NCBI GenBank assembly: GCA_023715865.1 | Contig: JAMBOW010000005.1 | Span: 186,001 to 250,000 of the forward strand | Direction of reading: 5' to 3' | Length of the DNA: 64,000 nt | Source: Neobacillus mesonae | GTDB taxonomy: Bacteria > Bacillota > Bacilli > Paenibacillales > Paenibacillaceae | Shown: positions 40,743-50,496 of the stretch, in pieces | Numbering within the stretch: position 1 is the first letter of the stretch | Layout: each line of letters starts with the position of its first letter | Notes under the pieces: generated by a model | Databases searched by the model: none | What the model was told of the DNA's origin: nothing | What the model saw: only the letters and a program-made list of their open reading frames with translations | Position numbers and translations under genes: made by a program

Positions 40743-41990
40743 TCAACTCCCTTGTTCCAGAATTCGCACCTTCTCATCCAGAGCGTCCAACGCCAAAATT
40801 TGAATAAGGACATCTTCATTACTTGCTGCTGCCTCCATGAACAGACGGACGGCCGTGTGCCGATCCCCTCTCATGGCCTCAACACTGCCTGACAAAATGC
40901 GGAATTCATGCCGGTCCACTTCGGTCATGAGATCTGAAGACCGGACCTGCTCCAGCGCCTTTTCCAGACGGGCCGTTTCCCGGCAGAGCTGAAAGGTAAA
41001 ATGTCTGGCGGTCTGATCAGGCAGCTGCTCCAACATGGATAGGGCAGCGCGATAATCATCATTTACTCGGTACAGCTCGGCTAGGGCAAGTGTTTCGTGT
41101 CCATCAGCGAGCAGTTTAAGAATTGAATGATATTTCTTCATATCCGTTTCACTGTATGCTGTAATTCCATACGTATCGACGGCCAGTCTGATCCGTCCCT
41201 GCTGAGCGTGAATGGCGGAGATGAACCGATAATGGGTAATCAGTGCGTTCGCTCTGCCTTTCATTACCGCCTGCAGGAAGGCCTCCTCTGCGTAGCGAAG
41301 GGCATTCCTATCGTTTAGCAGGTACAAATAGACAGAGAGCAGAAACGAAATGGTTTCATGGGGTCCCGAATGTTCACGCAAAGCTTGATAATACTGGACT
41401 CGATCCGCCCACTGACGGTGATGAACGGAAACGGCATCTTCACGAGCAAGCTCCTGAACGGCCTTCTGAAAGAGAGTATCGTATGAATTTGCAGACTCTA
41501 TGGGATACGGAGCATTCGCCTGCTGCTGATGCTCTGGGCGATCCTTCTGCAGCAGCAAAGCGGGAAAACCGCGAAAGGCATCGTTTAGATAGCTCATCTC
41601 CGACACAGAGCATACAAGACTTGAAATTGCGGTCAGTTGCTCCCTGCACGACTTGAGCAGTCCATCTTCCGACTCAGCCATATGACCGGGGGCGTATGTA
41701 ATTAAATGCTTTGGACGCATGGAAGCAGCGGCATGAACCCAATATGGGTGAGCCACGAATGCAATGGTGCTGTTATTCCAGATTAGATTTAGGTCAGCTC
41801 TCGAAGTGAAAATAATATCCTCCGGAAGTGCCTTAAGGGGATTCTCCGTATTTACTTGGGCCACATCCCTTTGTCTGCTCGTTACATAGTATACGGGTGC
41901 GGTCTCACAAAGAATGTGGATTAGTCTGTTCAATATCGGATCATCTGAGTTAGGTGAAGGAAACACTACAACTTGAAGAGTGCCCAACAT
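40743..41990 (-). CDS. Glycosyltransferase-like N-terminus fused to helical repeats
   Basis: About 415 residues. The first 150 look like the acceptor half of a GT-B enzyme (V-V-F-P-S-P-N-S-D-D-P, then A-F-V-A-H-P-Y-W-V-H-A-A), but no donor half or E-x7-E motif follows. Residues 190-410 are TPR-like helices (Y-Y-Q-A-L-R-E-H, A-L-R-Y-A-E-E-A-F-L-Q-A, A-A-L-S-M-L-E-Q-L). It may scaffold the glycosyltransferases or be a degenerate one. It is the first gene of the minus-strand operon; AAGGAG favours the second of two tandem ATG codons. Confidence 0.65.
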   Translation of the reverse strand: MLGTLQVVVFPSPNSDDPILNRLIHILCETAPVYYVTSRQRDVAQVNTENPLKALPEDIIFTSRADLNLIWNNSTIAFVAHPYWVHAAASMRPKHLITYAPGHMAESEDGLLKSCREQLTAISSLVCSVSEMSYLNDAFRGFPALLLQKDRPEHQQQANAPYPIESANSYDTLFQKAVQELAREDAVSVHHRQWADRVQYYQALREHSGPHETISFLLSVYLYLLNDRNALRYAEEAFLQAVMKGRANALITHYRFISAIHAQQGRIRLAVDTYGITAYSETDMKKYHSILKLLADGHETLALAELYRVNDDYRAALSMLEQLPDQTARHFTFQLCRETARLEKALEQVRSSDLMTEVDRHEFRILSGSVEAMRGDRHTAVRLFMEAAASNEDVLIQILALDALDEKVRILEQGS

Positions 41991-42107
41991 CATCCACTCC
42001 TTGTATATTTGGCATCAATAAAAGTGTGTTAACCTGCATCTCTATAGGATATGGGAGCGGTGGGGATTTCATGAATCAAGTTTTGAGAGCCCTTTCAATG
42101 AATAAAT

Positions 42108-42143
42108 AAAAAAAGCATGATTTGAGTTGTAATCAAATCATGC
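42108..42143 (-). terminator. Terminator after tagO
   Basis: GCATGATTTGA pairs with TCAAATCATGC (42115-42125 with 42133-42143). On the minus strand TTTTTTT follows directly. Confidence 0.85.
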
Positions 42144-42173
42144 TCTTATTTAATTATTGGCTAAAGGTGTAAC

Positions 42174-43133
42174 CTAAATCTGCACCAGCATCAGAATGAT
42201 GGAGGATAGGCAGAGACACACGCTCACAAGGCAAAGGACAGCCAGAGTCTGCTTATGGGTTAGTCCCGCGCGCAGCAGCCGGTAATGTGCCTGACTTGCG
42301 TCAGCCTGATAGATCGCCTTTCCTTCAAGGAAACGCTTGATCACGACAAACAGATTATCAAAAATCGGAACGCCAAGAGCCAGTATCGGAATCAAGATTG
42401 ACAGAATCGTCGCTTGCTTGAAGGCTCCATCAAGAGCAATGACAGCAAGGATAAAGCCGAGAAAGGTCGCGCCTGCATCTCCCATGAACACCTTGGCAGG
42501 CGGCTTATTAAATTTAAGATAACCCGCCGTTACTCCGACAAGCACGATCGCCAGCATCGCCGAGTGACTTTGTCCCATCGTTAGTGCAACGATAAACAAG
42601 GTCGTGCCGGAAATGGCAGATAAACCTCCAGCCAGGCCATCCATCCCGTCAGAGAAATTAATAACCGTCGTTACCCCAAAGATCCAAAGAATAGTCAATG
42701 TAAACTGCAGCCAGACAGGAAGAGAAATATATTCTTCACTGAATGGGTTATAGAAACCGGTAAAGCGAATGCCCGCAAAGTAGACGATAACAGCAGCGGA
42801 GATTTGTACCAGCATTTTTGGCAGGGCAGGAAAGTCCTTGCCTTTGGTCTTAAACCAGTCGTCGATCGTTCCGATAACGAGCAGCAGCAAGCCGCCGGCA
42901 AACAGGGCAGCGGTCTGCCAAGTGTATTCACCAGAGAATATCAGATAGGCTATAAAAAATCCGGCAAAGATCGCATAGCTTGCGGTCAGCGGGATGGGCT
43001 TCTTATGCAGCTTGCGCTCCTCATCCGCCCGAGGCTTGTCCACAAAATCAATCTTTAAAGCGAGCCTGCCTAACGGAGGGATCAGCAGAACGACGATGAG
43101 CAAGGACACGATGAATGCACCAGCGTAAAGCAT
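42174..43133 (-). CDS. tagO: Undecaprenyl-phosphate GlcNAc-1-P transferase
   Basis: About 319 residues with ten or so transmembrane helices, of the MraY/WecA/TagO family. Motifs are G-T-I-D-D-W-F (metal Asp pair), N-F-S-D-G-M-D-G-L, and F-M-G-D-A-G-A-T-F-L-G. It starts teichoic-acid or other surface-glycan synthesis by moving GlcNAc-1-P to undecaprenyl phosphate. A promoter (-10 at 43205-43210) would place the transcription start next to the ATG at 43196. That ATG is therefore unlikely, and the ATG at 43133 (or 43160) is the better start. The glycosyltransferase operon next door may use its product. Confidence 0.87.
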   Translation of the reverse strand: MLYAGAFIVSLLIVVLLIPPLGRLALKIDFVDKPRADEERKLHKKPIPLTASYAIFAGFFIAYLIFSGEYTWQTAALFAGGLLLLVIGTIDDWFKTKGKDFPALPKMLVQISAAVIVYFAGIRFTGFYNPFSEEYISLPVWLQFTLTILWIFGVTTVINFSDGMDGLAGGLSAISGTTLFIVALTMGQSHSAMLAIVLVGVTAGYLKFNKPPAKVFMGDAGATFLGFILAVIALDGAFKQATILSILIPILALGVPIFDNLFVVIKRFLEGKAIYQADASQAHYRLLRAGLTHKQTLAVLCLVSVCLCLSSIILMLVQI

Positions 43134-43204
43134 GTAACAAAGATCACCACTTTTCAGCATATTTTCGATGCGTTTTGAACTGTATATTTCAACCATTTAT
43201 TCAA

Positions 43205-43234
43205 ATTATAGCGGTTTGATTCAGGTATTGTCGA
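43205..43234 (-). promoter_or_regulatory. Promoter of tagO
   Basis: Reading on the minus strand: TCGACA (43234-43229), an 18-bp spacer, and TATAAT (43210-43205). Confidence 0.5.
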
Positions 43235-43242
43235 TTGTTTTT

Positions 43243-45420
43243 TTAATGGATTAAACGGCTCTCCTTTGCTTTTTTGACGAATGGTGCGGACAGTCGGTTA
43301 ATCGATTTTTTCAGCAGCAGCCCTAAGAGGACGAATATGCCTGCGATAACCAGGAGGATGACAATATCCCGAGCGACCACATCAGGCAGCATCCCGCCAA
43401 CGGCCTCCCGCATAAGACTGATTCCATAGGTAAACGGCAGGAAAGGGTGGATCCATTGAAAAAAGACAGGGGTGACTTCAATCGGGAAGGTACCGCCTGC
43501 CCCGCCAAGCTGTAGAACGAGCAGCACGATAGCCATCGCTTTTCCCACATTGCCAAAGACGGACACAAGTGTATATACGATGAGCATAAACACAGCACTG
43601 ATCAGAAGACCGAAGATGACAAACCAAAGCGGATCATGGACATAAGTATGAAGAATCCATAGATCTCCGAGCGTGACGACGAGAGACTGGAGCAGTCCCA
43701 CGGTCAAGAATGTTAAATAGCGCCCAAAATAGACCTGGTAAGGGCGGTAAGGTGCAGCAGGCTCACCATCCTCCCGTTCTTGTGAAGGGTGTGTATCCAC
43801 CTCAACTGAAAGCAATGAAACGAGAAGCAAGCCTCCTACCCAGAGTGACAGAGTAGTGAAAAAGGGAGACATTGCTGAGCCGTAATTAGGGATCGGGAAC
43901 AGCTTGTTTTCCTTCAAAGAGACAGGTGAAGCGAAAAAGGCACTCTCTTTTTCAAAATCGTTCTTGAGCAGATCAATAATTTCCTGCAGGTTTCCGGTTT
44001 GTTCAAATTTGCGGATCTCGTCAGCAATCTGGTGAATCTTCTGTTCAGCTGCGGGCAGCTCTGACATCACACTTTGAAGGGCAGTTCCGCCCAGAGTTAG
44101 TCCCTTCTTTGCATCCTGAATCATGCGGCTGACGTCAGGGAGCAGCTTAATGGCTGCTTGCAGTTCATCGTTCGCCTTTTGCGTTTTTTGGGCAGCGGTG
44201 GAAACTGCCGATTCTATGGATGGCGCGATGTCCGTATCATACCGGTCTAAAAGGTCTGTTGAAGCGGCAGCCATTTCGGCAGCTCTGCCTTGGAAATCGC
44301 CGAGCAGCTTCGTAAGATCTTCGCCGTTATCGGCTGCCTGGTCTAGTTTATCAATGAGTTCAAGCTGCTGGGTCAGCTTAAGATTCAGGTCCTCCAGTTT
44401 CTCGGTAAATGTCTTGGCAGCTGCAGAGGGAATATAAGCTTCATACGTTTGGGTCCAGTCCTTCGCCCCCTGCGTGAGCTGCTGAGCAAGTGTCAATCGG
44501 GACCGAAGTCCCTCCAGCTCCTGTCTTATCTGATCCGGTTCAACAGCAGAGTCTGCAAGGGATTCAGAAATGGCAGCGGTCGCTTGTACTGCTTGTGACA
44601 GCTGTCCAAGGTTCTCGCGAATTAGAGGAGAGGCGGTGGTAATGACTTCTTCTGTCCTGCCCAACACGTCCCCTAGCCGGGAGGCAAACTGTGTCGCATC
44701 CTCTGCCATGGTCTGGACATCGGGGAGAATGTCTTCGGCTTTATTCGTCATCTGCTGCAGCTCCCCAATATCCTTTTGTGCAGTCTCTGCGGCATTGCGG
44801 AGCTCGGGCATCATATCCTCAAAGCGAAAGACAAGGCTTTTCACCTTCTCTATAGAGGGAAGCTCTTGCTCCAGCTTAATGCCAAGCTCATTGAAACCCT
44901 TGAAAATAACGCCGTTGGCAGTCTCAACAAAGTTTGCGCCGATTTCACTAACGATGCTGGAGGCACCGGAGGAGGTGATTTTGGGAGCGACCGCATTGAT
45001 CTTTTCATTGACGTAATACTGCAGCTCAGGCCGGACTGGAACATCTGTGATGATGGAGGCAAGCTTCTCGGAAAAATCGGCAGGGATTACAATGCTGGCA
45101 TAGTAATTGCCCTTTTTGACGCCGTTAAGAGCCTGTTCTTCATTGGTAAAGACCCATCCGATCTTGGTGTTAGCACGAAGGCTGTTTACCACGCTTTCTC
45201 CGGCATTGATGTTGTGGCCCAGTATGGCCGCACCTGTATCATTGTTGGCAACGGCTACTTTGATTCCGCTCGTATTTCCGTAAGGGTCCCAGGAGGATTC
45301 GATATTAAACCAAGCATACAGGGAAGGTAGCACGATCAGGCCCGCTACCATGACCAAAGCGGCCCAGCTGCGCCATATTCGGATCAAATCATTCGTATAA
45401 ATCGAAAAGATATTTTTCAT
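43243..45420 (-). CDS. YhgE/Pip-family membrane protein
   Basis: A 725-residue protein with one N-terminal transmembrane helix (A-A-L-V-M-V-A-G-L-I-V-L-P-S-L-Y-A-W-F-N-I), a long extracellular coiled-coil region of about 480 residues, and five or six C-terminal helices with an ABC-2-like fold. Y-A-W-F-N-I and S-W-D-P-Y-G-N-T are the YhgE signature. This family includes phage-infection proteins and SPP1 receptor YueB, a type VII secretion component. No ESX genes are near, so the role is open. Its length is typical. Confidence 0.88.
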   Translation of the reverse strand: MKNIFSIYTNDLIRIWRSWAALVMVAGLIVLPSLYAWFNIESSWDPYGNTSGIKVAVANNDTGAAILGHNINAGESVVNSLRANTKIGWVFTNEEQALNGVKKGNYYASIVIPADFSEKLASIITDVPVRPELQYYVNEKINAVAPKITSSGASSIVSEIGANFVETANGVIFKGFNELGIKLEQELPSIEKVKSLVFRFEDMMPELRNAAETAQKDIGELQQMTNKAEDILPDVQTMAEDATQFASRLGDVLGRTEEVITTASPLIRENLGQLSQAVQATAAISESLADSAVEPDQIRQELEGLRSRLTLAQQLTQGAKDWTQTYEAYIPSAAAKTFTEKLEDLNLKLTQQLELIDKLDQAADNGEDLTKLLGDFQGRAAEMAAASTDLLDRYDTDIAPSIESAVSTAAQKTQKANDELQAAIKLLPDVSRMIQDAKKGLTLGGTALQSVMSELPAAEQKIHQIADEIRKFEQTGNLQEIIDLLKNDFEKESAFFASPVSLKENKLFPIPNYGSAMSPFFTTLSLWVGGLLLVSLLSVEVDTHPSQEREDGEPAAPYRPYQVYFGRYLTFLTVGLLQSLVVTLGDLWILHTYVHDPLWFVIFGLLISAVFMLIVYTLVSVFGNVGKAMAIVLLVLQLGGAGGTFPIEVTPVFFQWIHPFLPFTYGISLMREAVGGMLPDVVARDIVILLVIAGIFVLLGLLLKKSINRLSAPFVKKAKESRLIH

Positions 45421-45508
45421 CAGGTTTCCTTTCCAATGCGGCCATGTCAGCTGAACTTTTGGTTCTAATTTTCCAAATATGTCCCATAAATATGCATCTT
45501 TTATTCCG

Positions 45509-45528
45509 ACTAATAAGAGCGTGTTAGT
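45509..45528 (+). promoter_or_regulatory. Inverted repeat between yhgE and the sugar importer
   Basis: ACTAA (45509-45513) and TTAGT (45524-45528) lie in an imperfect 20-bp repeat, in the 287-bp divergent region. It could be an operator for either gene. TATAAT at 45597 is the probable -10 box of the importer. Confidence 0.3.
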
Positions 45529-45707
45529 AAAAAGAAAAAATATTCCACTTTTTATATAAATTTAGAAAAAAATCTTTTTTATCTGATCTATATTTGCTAT
45601 AATCTCCCACAAAGAGAAGCGAAAGGTAAAACTTCAGTGCTTTTTATCACATCATCACGTCTTTCTCTTCGGAAATGACTTTGTTTATTTATGAAGGGGG
45701 AAAAGGA

Positions 45708-47027
45708 ATGAGAAGAAGCAAAAGAGGTTTCAAGCTGACTAGTTTAACCCTGTTACTACTGGCTCTGCTGCTAAGCGCCTGCAGCGGCGGGGGAGGCAGT
45801 AACGGAGCAGCACCAAGTGAAACGCCGAACGAGTCTGATAATGGCGGAACCGCAGCTCAAAGCGAGCCTGTTGAGCTTGAATTCTGGACCATCGCCCTCC
45901 AGCCTACGTTTAATGACTACTTCAATGGACTGATTGCAGAGTTTGAAGCGGCTCACGAGAATGTAACCGTTAAGTGGAGCGATTTTCCGTTTGATGCGAT
46001 TACACAGAAGCTGCTGACCTCTACGGCCAGTGGAGACAGCCCTGATGTCGTTAACCTCAATACCGAATTTGCCAGCCAAATGGGCACCAAAGGTGCACTC
46101 ACGGATCTGAACGGACTTCTTAGCGATGAAGAGAAGGCAGTCTATTTTGATGGCATTTTTAGTTCCACTGTTATTGATGACAAAGCCTATGCCCTCCCAT
46201 GGTACACAGGTACCGAAGTCTTGTTCATGAACAAAAAAATAGTGGAGGAAGCCGGACTTGATCCTGCGAATCCACCGCAAACCAGAGAAGAGCTGGCCGA
46301 TTGGGCCAGAACAGTAAAAGAAAAAACAGGCAAAACCGGCTACGCCGTGCAGCTGGTATCCAAACTCCTGCCGATTGACGGCATTCCTATTCTGAATGAT
46401 GACAAAACAGCCGCAGCCTTTAATACGCCTGAAATGGTATCCATGATTGAGACCCTGCAGGGTCTGATGGAAGAAGGCCTTGTCGTGAAAGAGGATGCTG
46501 AGTTCTCGAAGCAAATTCAATTCTATTCCGCTGAACAGACTGCCTTTGTTCTTGCCGGACCAACCTTTATCAACTTTATTAAAACCTCCGCACCGGATGT
46601 GTACGAAAATACCATTGCTGTCTCTTTGCCGACAGGTAAAGCGGGCTTAAGATTATCCAACTCAATGAACATAGTCGTTCCTTCTAAGACAAAGCATCCC
46701 GAGGAAGCGGCAGAATTTGCAAAATTCATTACGAATGCAGCCAATCAAACCGCCTTCTCCAAAGTAGCAAATACACTGCCGTCCACGAAGGAATCGGTTG
46801 AAGATCCATTCTTTAAGGAATCCGACGGCTCTCTTGAAGCCGAAGCGAAATTGGCATCAAGCCAAAGCTTGACTGAAGCGACGGACTATATGGTCGGCGT
46901 ACCGAATGCGGGCGATATCAACTCCGCCATTGCACGAGGCTTACAGGATATTTTACTGAACGGGAAGGATATTAAGGCAACGCTCGATTCAGTAGAAACA
47001 GAAGTGAATAACATTTTGAAGCAGTAA
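45708..47027 (+). CDS. Sugar ABC importer, substrate-binding lipoprotein
   Basis: A 439-residue family 1 solute-binding lipoprotein (lipobox L-S-A-C), with a Gly/Ser-rich tether, then E-F-W-T-I-A-L-Q-P-T-F-N-D-Y, D-V-V-N-L-N-T-E-F-A and the A-L-P-W-Y-T-G-T-E-V-L-F-M-N-K block. It is the first gene of the plus-strand carbohydrate operon. The ATG at 45708 follows AAGGGGGAAAAGG. A perfect hairpin stands before the permease genes. The substrate is probably an (amino)sugar, judging from the NanE neighbour. Confidence 0.9.
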   Translation: MRRSKRGFKLTSLTLLLLALLLSACSGGGGSNGAAPSETPNESDNGGTAAQSEPVELEFWTIALQPTFNDYFNGLIAEFEAAHENVTVKWSDFPFDAITQKLLTSTASGDSPDVVNLNTEFASQMGTKGALTDLNGLLSDEEKAVYFDGIFSSTVIDDKAYALPWYTGTEVLFMNKKIVEEAGLDPANPPQTREELADWARTVKEKTGKTGYAVQLVSKLLPIDGIPILNDDKTAAAFNTPEMVSMIETLQGLMEEGLVVKEDAEFSKQIQFYSAEQTAFVLAGPTFINFIKTSAPDVYENTIAVSLPTGKAGLRLSNSMNIVVPSKTKHPEEAAEFAKFITNAANQTAFSKVANTLPSTKESVEDPFFKESDGSLEAEAKLASSQSLTEATDYMVGVPNAGDINSAIARGLQDILLNGKDIKATLDSVETEVNNILKQ

Positions 47028-47114
47028 CTTCGTTCACTTGAGAATCTCGTAACGCTTTGTGCAGGCGTTCGTGTGACAAGAATCAGGTGTCCGCAAATTC
47101 TTTATAGTGTTGTG

Positions 47115-47140
47115 TGAGGCAAGAGATGTCTCTTGCCTCA
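47115..47140 (+). terminator. Intercistronic hairpin after the binding protein
   Basis: TGAGGCAAGAGA (47115-47126) pairs perfectly with TCTCTTGCCTCA (47129-47140), followed by the weak T-tract TCTTATT. It is probably a read-through terminator or an mRNA stabiliser. Confidence 0.55.
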
Positions 47141-47165
47141 TCTTATTCACGAGGGGGGAATGCAA

Positions 47166-48044
47166 ATGAGGTGGATTCGCTCTGAATCTTTTGCAGCCTG
47201 GGCATTCATGACCCCAGGTTTGCTCATCATCGCCGTATTCGTGTTTTGGCCGATTATTTACGGAATTCCGCTGTCGCTGACCAACTATTCGGTCATTGGG
47301 GAAACCAAGTATGTTGGTCTGGACAACTTTAAGAATGCATTTTTGGATAAGAACTTTACCATCTCTTTATGGAACTCGCTTCTATATGTCATTGTCGTTC
47401 CGTTTATTCAAATTTTCTCGATTCTGATGGCAATCTTGGTCAACAGCCGGATTCCGGGAATTAAGATCTTCCGTGCGGCTTACTATATCCCGGTAGTCAC
47501 CTCTATGGTTGCAGTCGCCCTGATCTGGAGCTGGCTGCTGAGCAGCAACGGGGTTGTAAATTACCTGCTTATGCAGGCAGGTATCATCAGCGAGCAAGTT
47601 TCCTGGCTGTCTACCAGTGACACCGCGCTGGCAACTTTGATGTTTATTACGATGTGGAAAGCACTCGGTTATTATATGATGCTGTATCTGGCAGGCCTTC
47701 AGGGTATTCCGAATGACCTGTATGAAGCAGCTCGCGTGGATGGAGCAAACCGTTTGCAGCTTATCTGGTCCATCACATTGCCGCTCCTGCGTCCGCATAT
47801 CTTTTTCTGTTCGTTGATCTCTGTTATGGGAGCAGTACGGGTATTTGATGAAGTGTACATCCTCACCAAAGGCGGACCGGGGACTTCAACACTGGTGTCC
47901 AGCGTGTACATTTTTGAAAAAGGACTTGAGCAATTCAACTTTGGATATGCCTCTGCTCTGGGATTGATTGTGAGCGTGCTGATCGGCGGGCTCAGCGTTA
48001 TCGTGTTCAAGCTGAACCAGAAAGGCGGTGTCAATTCATACTGA
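47166..48044 (+). CDS. Sugar ABC importer permease (MalF type)
   Basis: A 292-residue permease with six helices; EAA loop Y-E-A-A-R-V-D-G-A-N-R-L-Q-L-I-W-S-I-T-L-P-L-L. The ATG at 47166 is eight bases after GAGGGGGG; ATGs upstream are too close to or before the site. It overlaps the next permease by one base. Confidence 0.92.
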   Translation: MRWIRSESFAAWAFMTPGLLIIAVFVFWPIIYGIPLSLTNYSVIGETKYVGLDNFKNAFLDKNFTISLWNSLLYVIVVPFIQIFSILMAILVNSRIPGIKIFRAAYYIPVVTSMVAVALIWSWLLSSNGVVNYLLMQAGIISEQVSWLSTSDTALATLMFITMWKALGYYMMLYLAGLQGIPNDLYEAARVDGANRLQLIWSITLPLLRPHIFFCSLISVMGAVRVFDEVYILTKGGPGTSTLVSSVYIFEKGLEQFNFGYASALGLIVSVLIGGLSVIVFKLNQKGGVNSY

Positions 48045-48889
48045 TGGAAGCCACCAAACGCAAGAAAAAAGCGAAAAATGCAATTCGAATAATGATTACT
48101 TACATTCTGCTGCTGATCTTGGCCATCTTTATGATGGGCCCGTTCTTATGGCTGCTGAGCGTGTCGCTGATGCCGGGACGGAATATTTTTTCCACGCCGC
48201 CGGCGATATTCCCGACCTTTATCGACTTCGATAACTACGTTCAGGTTTGGCAGTTTATGAACTTTCCGAGGTACATCTTTAACACCGTCGTTATTACAGT
48301 AATGGGGGTAGTGTTCAATATTATTTTGTCATGCATGACGGGATATCCGCTCGCCGTGTTCCGGTTCAAGGGTCGTAATTTCGTGTTTGTGACCTTGATC
48401 GCCACAATGATTATTCCTTCTTCGACAGCGATGATCGTACATTATCTGACGATTCAGGATTTGCGCCTGGGCGGCTCGTATTTGGGCGTTGTGCTGCCCG
48501 CAGCCGTATCCGTCTTTAATATTTTCTTAATGCGGCAGACGTTTCTAAACATTCCGGTTGATGTCCGCGATTCCGGAAAAATCGACGGTGCATCTGAGTT
48601 CAGAATTTGGTGGCAGCTGATCTTGCCGCTGGTGAAGCCGGGGATCGCTGTCATTGGGTTGCTTGAATTTATGTCGTTCTGGAACAGTTTCCTGTGGCCG
48701 ATCGTTATTCTGGATGACCCGCTGAAATATCCGCTGGCATCTGCTCTGACGACGCTGAATGGTCAATTCTCCTACAACTTCGGATGGATCGCCGCCGGTA
48801 CAATGATTTCCGTTATTCCGATCATTGTCGTGTTCCTGTTCACTCAGCGATACTATATGGAAGGCATTGCCGGAGCGGTGAAAGGATAA
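48044..48889 (+). CDS. Sugar ABC importer permease (MalG type)
   Basis: A 281-residue permease with six helices. The EAA-like loop reads V-D-V-R-D-S-G-K-I-D-G-A-S-E-F-R-I-W-W-Q-L-I-L-P-L, with Glu replaced by Asp. No ATPase gene follows. DUF4127 is the next gene after 59 bases, in the same direction, so it is likely co-transcribed. Confidence 0.92.
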   Translation: MEATKRKKKAKNAIRIMITYILLLILAIFMMGPFLWLLSVSLMPGRNIFSTPPAIFPTFIDFDNYVQVWQFMNFPRYIFNTVVITVMGVVFNIILSCMTGYPLAVFRFKGRNFVFVTLIATMIIPSSTAMIVHYLTIQDLRLGGSYLGVVLPAAVSVFNIFLMRQTFLNIPVDVRDSGKIDGASEFRIWWQLILPLVKPGIAVIGLLEFMSFWNSFLWPIVILDDPLKYPLASALTTLNGQFSYNFGWIAAGTMISVIPIIVVFLFTQRYYMEGIAGAVKG

Positions 48890-48948
48890 GCACGCTGAAA
48901 ACTAGGTAGTTCAATCCCAGTCCACAAATAACGATTGGAGTGATCAAC

Positions 48949-50466
48949 GTGAACATTATTTTCGTCCCACTCGACGAAAGGCCGTGCAATTATGAGTTCC
49001 CGTACATGCTTGCACAAGGTACGGAGCTTGCGGTAGAACGGCCTCCGCTGAGTATGCTGGGACTGAAAAAGAGACCAGGGGATATAGAGCAGCTATGGAC
49101 CTGGCTTGAGGAAAAAGCCGAAGGAGCAGGCGGAGCGGTCATCGCTTTGGATACCCTTTTATACGGCGGTATTATCCCGTCCAGGCTGCATGCGTTTACC
49201 GAGGATGAGCTGCTCGCAAGGCTTAACCGACTGCGCAAGCTGAAGGAAAAACATCTAAACCTCAAAATTTTTGCCTTCCAGCTCATTATGCGCTGCCCGC
49301 AGTACTCCATCTCCGATGAAGAACCTGATTATTATGCAGACTGGGGGCGGGAGATCTTTCGCAAAGGCTATATCAGCCACCGTGAGGAGCTGAGCATCGC
49401 AACCGATGAAGAATTACTGGAGTTAAAAGACATTAACAGCCGTCTCCCTGATGAAGTGCTGGACGATTATTTGGGAAGAAGGAACATTAATATTCAAGCG
49501 AATCGGGCGGTCTTAGATTTGGTGAAGGACGGCGTCATCGACTTTCTCATCTTCCCGCAGGATGATTCTGCGCCGTACGGCTACACGGCTAAGGATCAGC
49601 AGGTAGCAAGGCAGCGGATCAGCGAGCTGGACCTGGAGCTTAAGGCGTATATGTATCCAGGTGCAGATGAAGTGGGCTGCACGCTGATGACACGCATGCT
49701 TAACGAAGTAAAGGGAGTTAAACCGCTCGTATATCCGAGACTGTCCTCTATTCAAGGAGCGTTTGTCACACCTGTGTATGAGGACCGCTTCTTCTACGAG
49801 ACATTGAAGTACCAGATTACAGCGGCAGGCGCATTGATTGCTTCCAGTGCGAGCGAAGCAGACCTCATCCTCCTTGCCAGTACGCCGGGAGAGACCATGA
49901 TGGAGGCTGTATCACAGGAGCATCCTTTCTTCAGCTACGATGTCTATCGCAATTTAATGGAGTTGGTTGAGTATGGAAGCTATATGCTGAAGGAGCAGGG
50001 CAAAGCGGTCGCGGTTGCAGATGTAGGCTATGCAAATGGAGCTGATCTAAAACTGGTAAAAATGCTGCGCCAAAAAGGTATCCTATTTGATCTGGCAGGC
50101 TACGCAGCTTGGAATACAAGCTCGAACTCGCTTGGCACGGTTATATCACAGGCGCTGATATATACGCTGTACGGACGCACGCAGGAGCATTTGGATTTTC
50201 TTGCCCTTCGTTATGCCGAGGATGCAGGGTATTGCGCGACCGTACGCAAGGAAATGAATGCCGGGGTTGTCGAGGAGATGGGATATAATAAATTTCTTTT
50301 GGATGGACCGCGCGGCAAAGTAGCGGAGCGTGTAAACCAGAAGCTTAACGAAGTGTTGGAGGAGAAAATTAACGGGCCGAAGGGCCGGGTCGAAATATTG
50401 GATTGTTACATGCCGTGGAACCGTACCTTTGAAGTCGGGCTTAAAGTGAAATATCATGCCGAATGA
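48949..50466 (+). CDS. DUF4127 protein
   Basis: A 505-residue cytosolic protein beginning I-I-F-V-P-L-D-E-R-P-C-N-Y-E-F-P-Y, the conserved DUF4127 start. It also has L-D-T-L-L-Y-G-G-I-I-P-S-R, L-I-M-R-C-P-Q-Y, F-L-I-F-P-Q-D-D-S-A-P-Y-G and A-Y-M-Y-P-G-A-D-E-V-G. The Asp/Glu-rich conserved blocks suggest a metal-dependent enzyme, but the reaction is unknown. The GTG at 48949 follows TTGGAG by eight bases; a GTG at 48940 overlaps that site. It sits between an importer and a NanE-type epimerase, so a role in carbohydrate breakdown is likely. Confidence 0.82.
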   Translation: MNIIFVPLDERPCNYEFPYMLAQGTELAVERPPLSMLGLKKRPGDIEQLWTWLEEKAEGAGGAVIALDTLLYGGIIPSRLHAFTEDELLARLNRLRKLKEKHLNLKIFAFQLIMRCPQYSISDEEPDYYADWGREIFRKGYISHREELSIATDEELLELKDINSRLPDEVLDDYLGRRNINIQANRAVLDLVKDGVIDFLIFPQDDSAPYGYTAKDQQVARQRISELDLELKAYMYPGADEVGCTLMTRMLNEVKGVKPLVYPRLSSIQGAFVTPVYEDRFFYETLKYQITAAGALIASSASEADLILLASTPGETMMEAVSQEHPFFSYDVYRNLMELVEYGSYMLKEQGKAVAVADVGYANGADLKLVKMLRQKGILFDLAGYAAWNTSSNSLGTVISQALIYTLYGRTQEHLDFLALRYAEDAGYCATVRKEMNAGVVEEMGYNKFLLDGPRGKVAERVNQKLNEVLEEKINGPKGRVEILDCYMPWNRTFEVGLKVKYHAE

Positions 50467-50496
50467 ATGGGGCAGAAGTAACCAGGAAGAGGGTGA

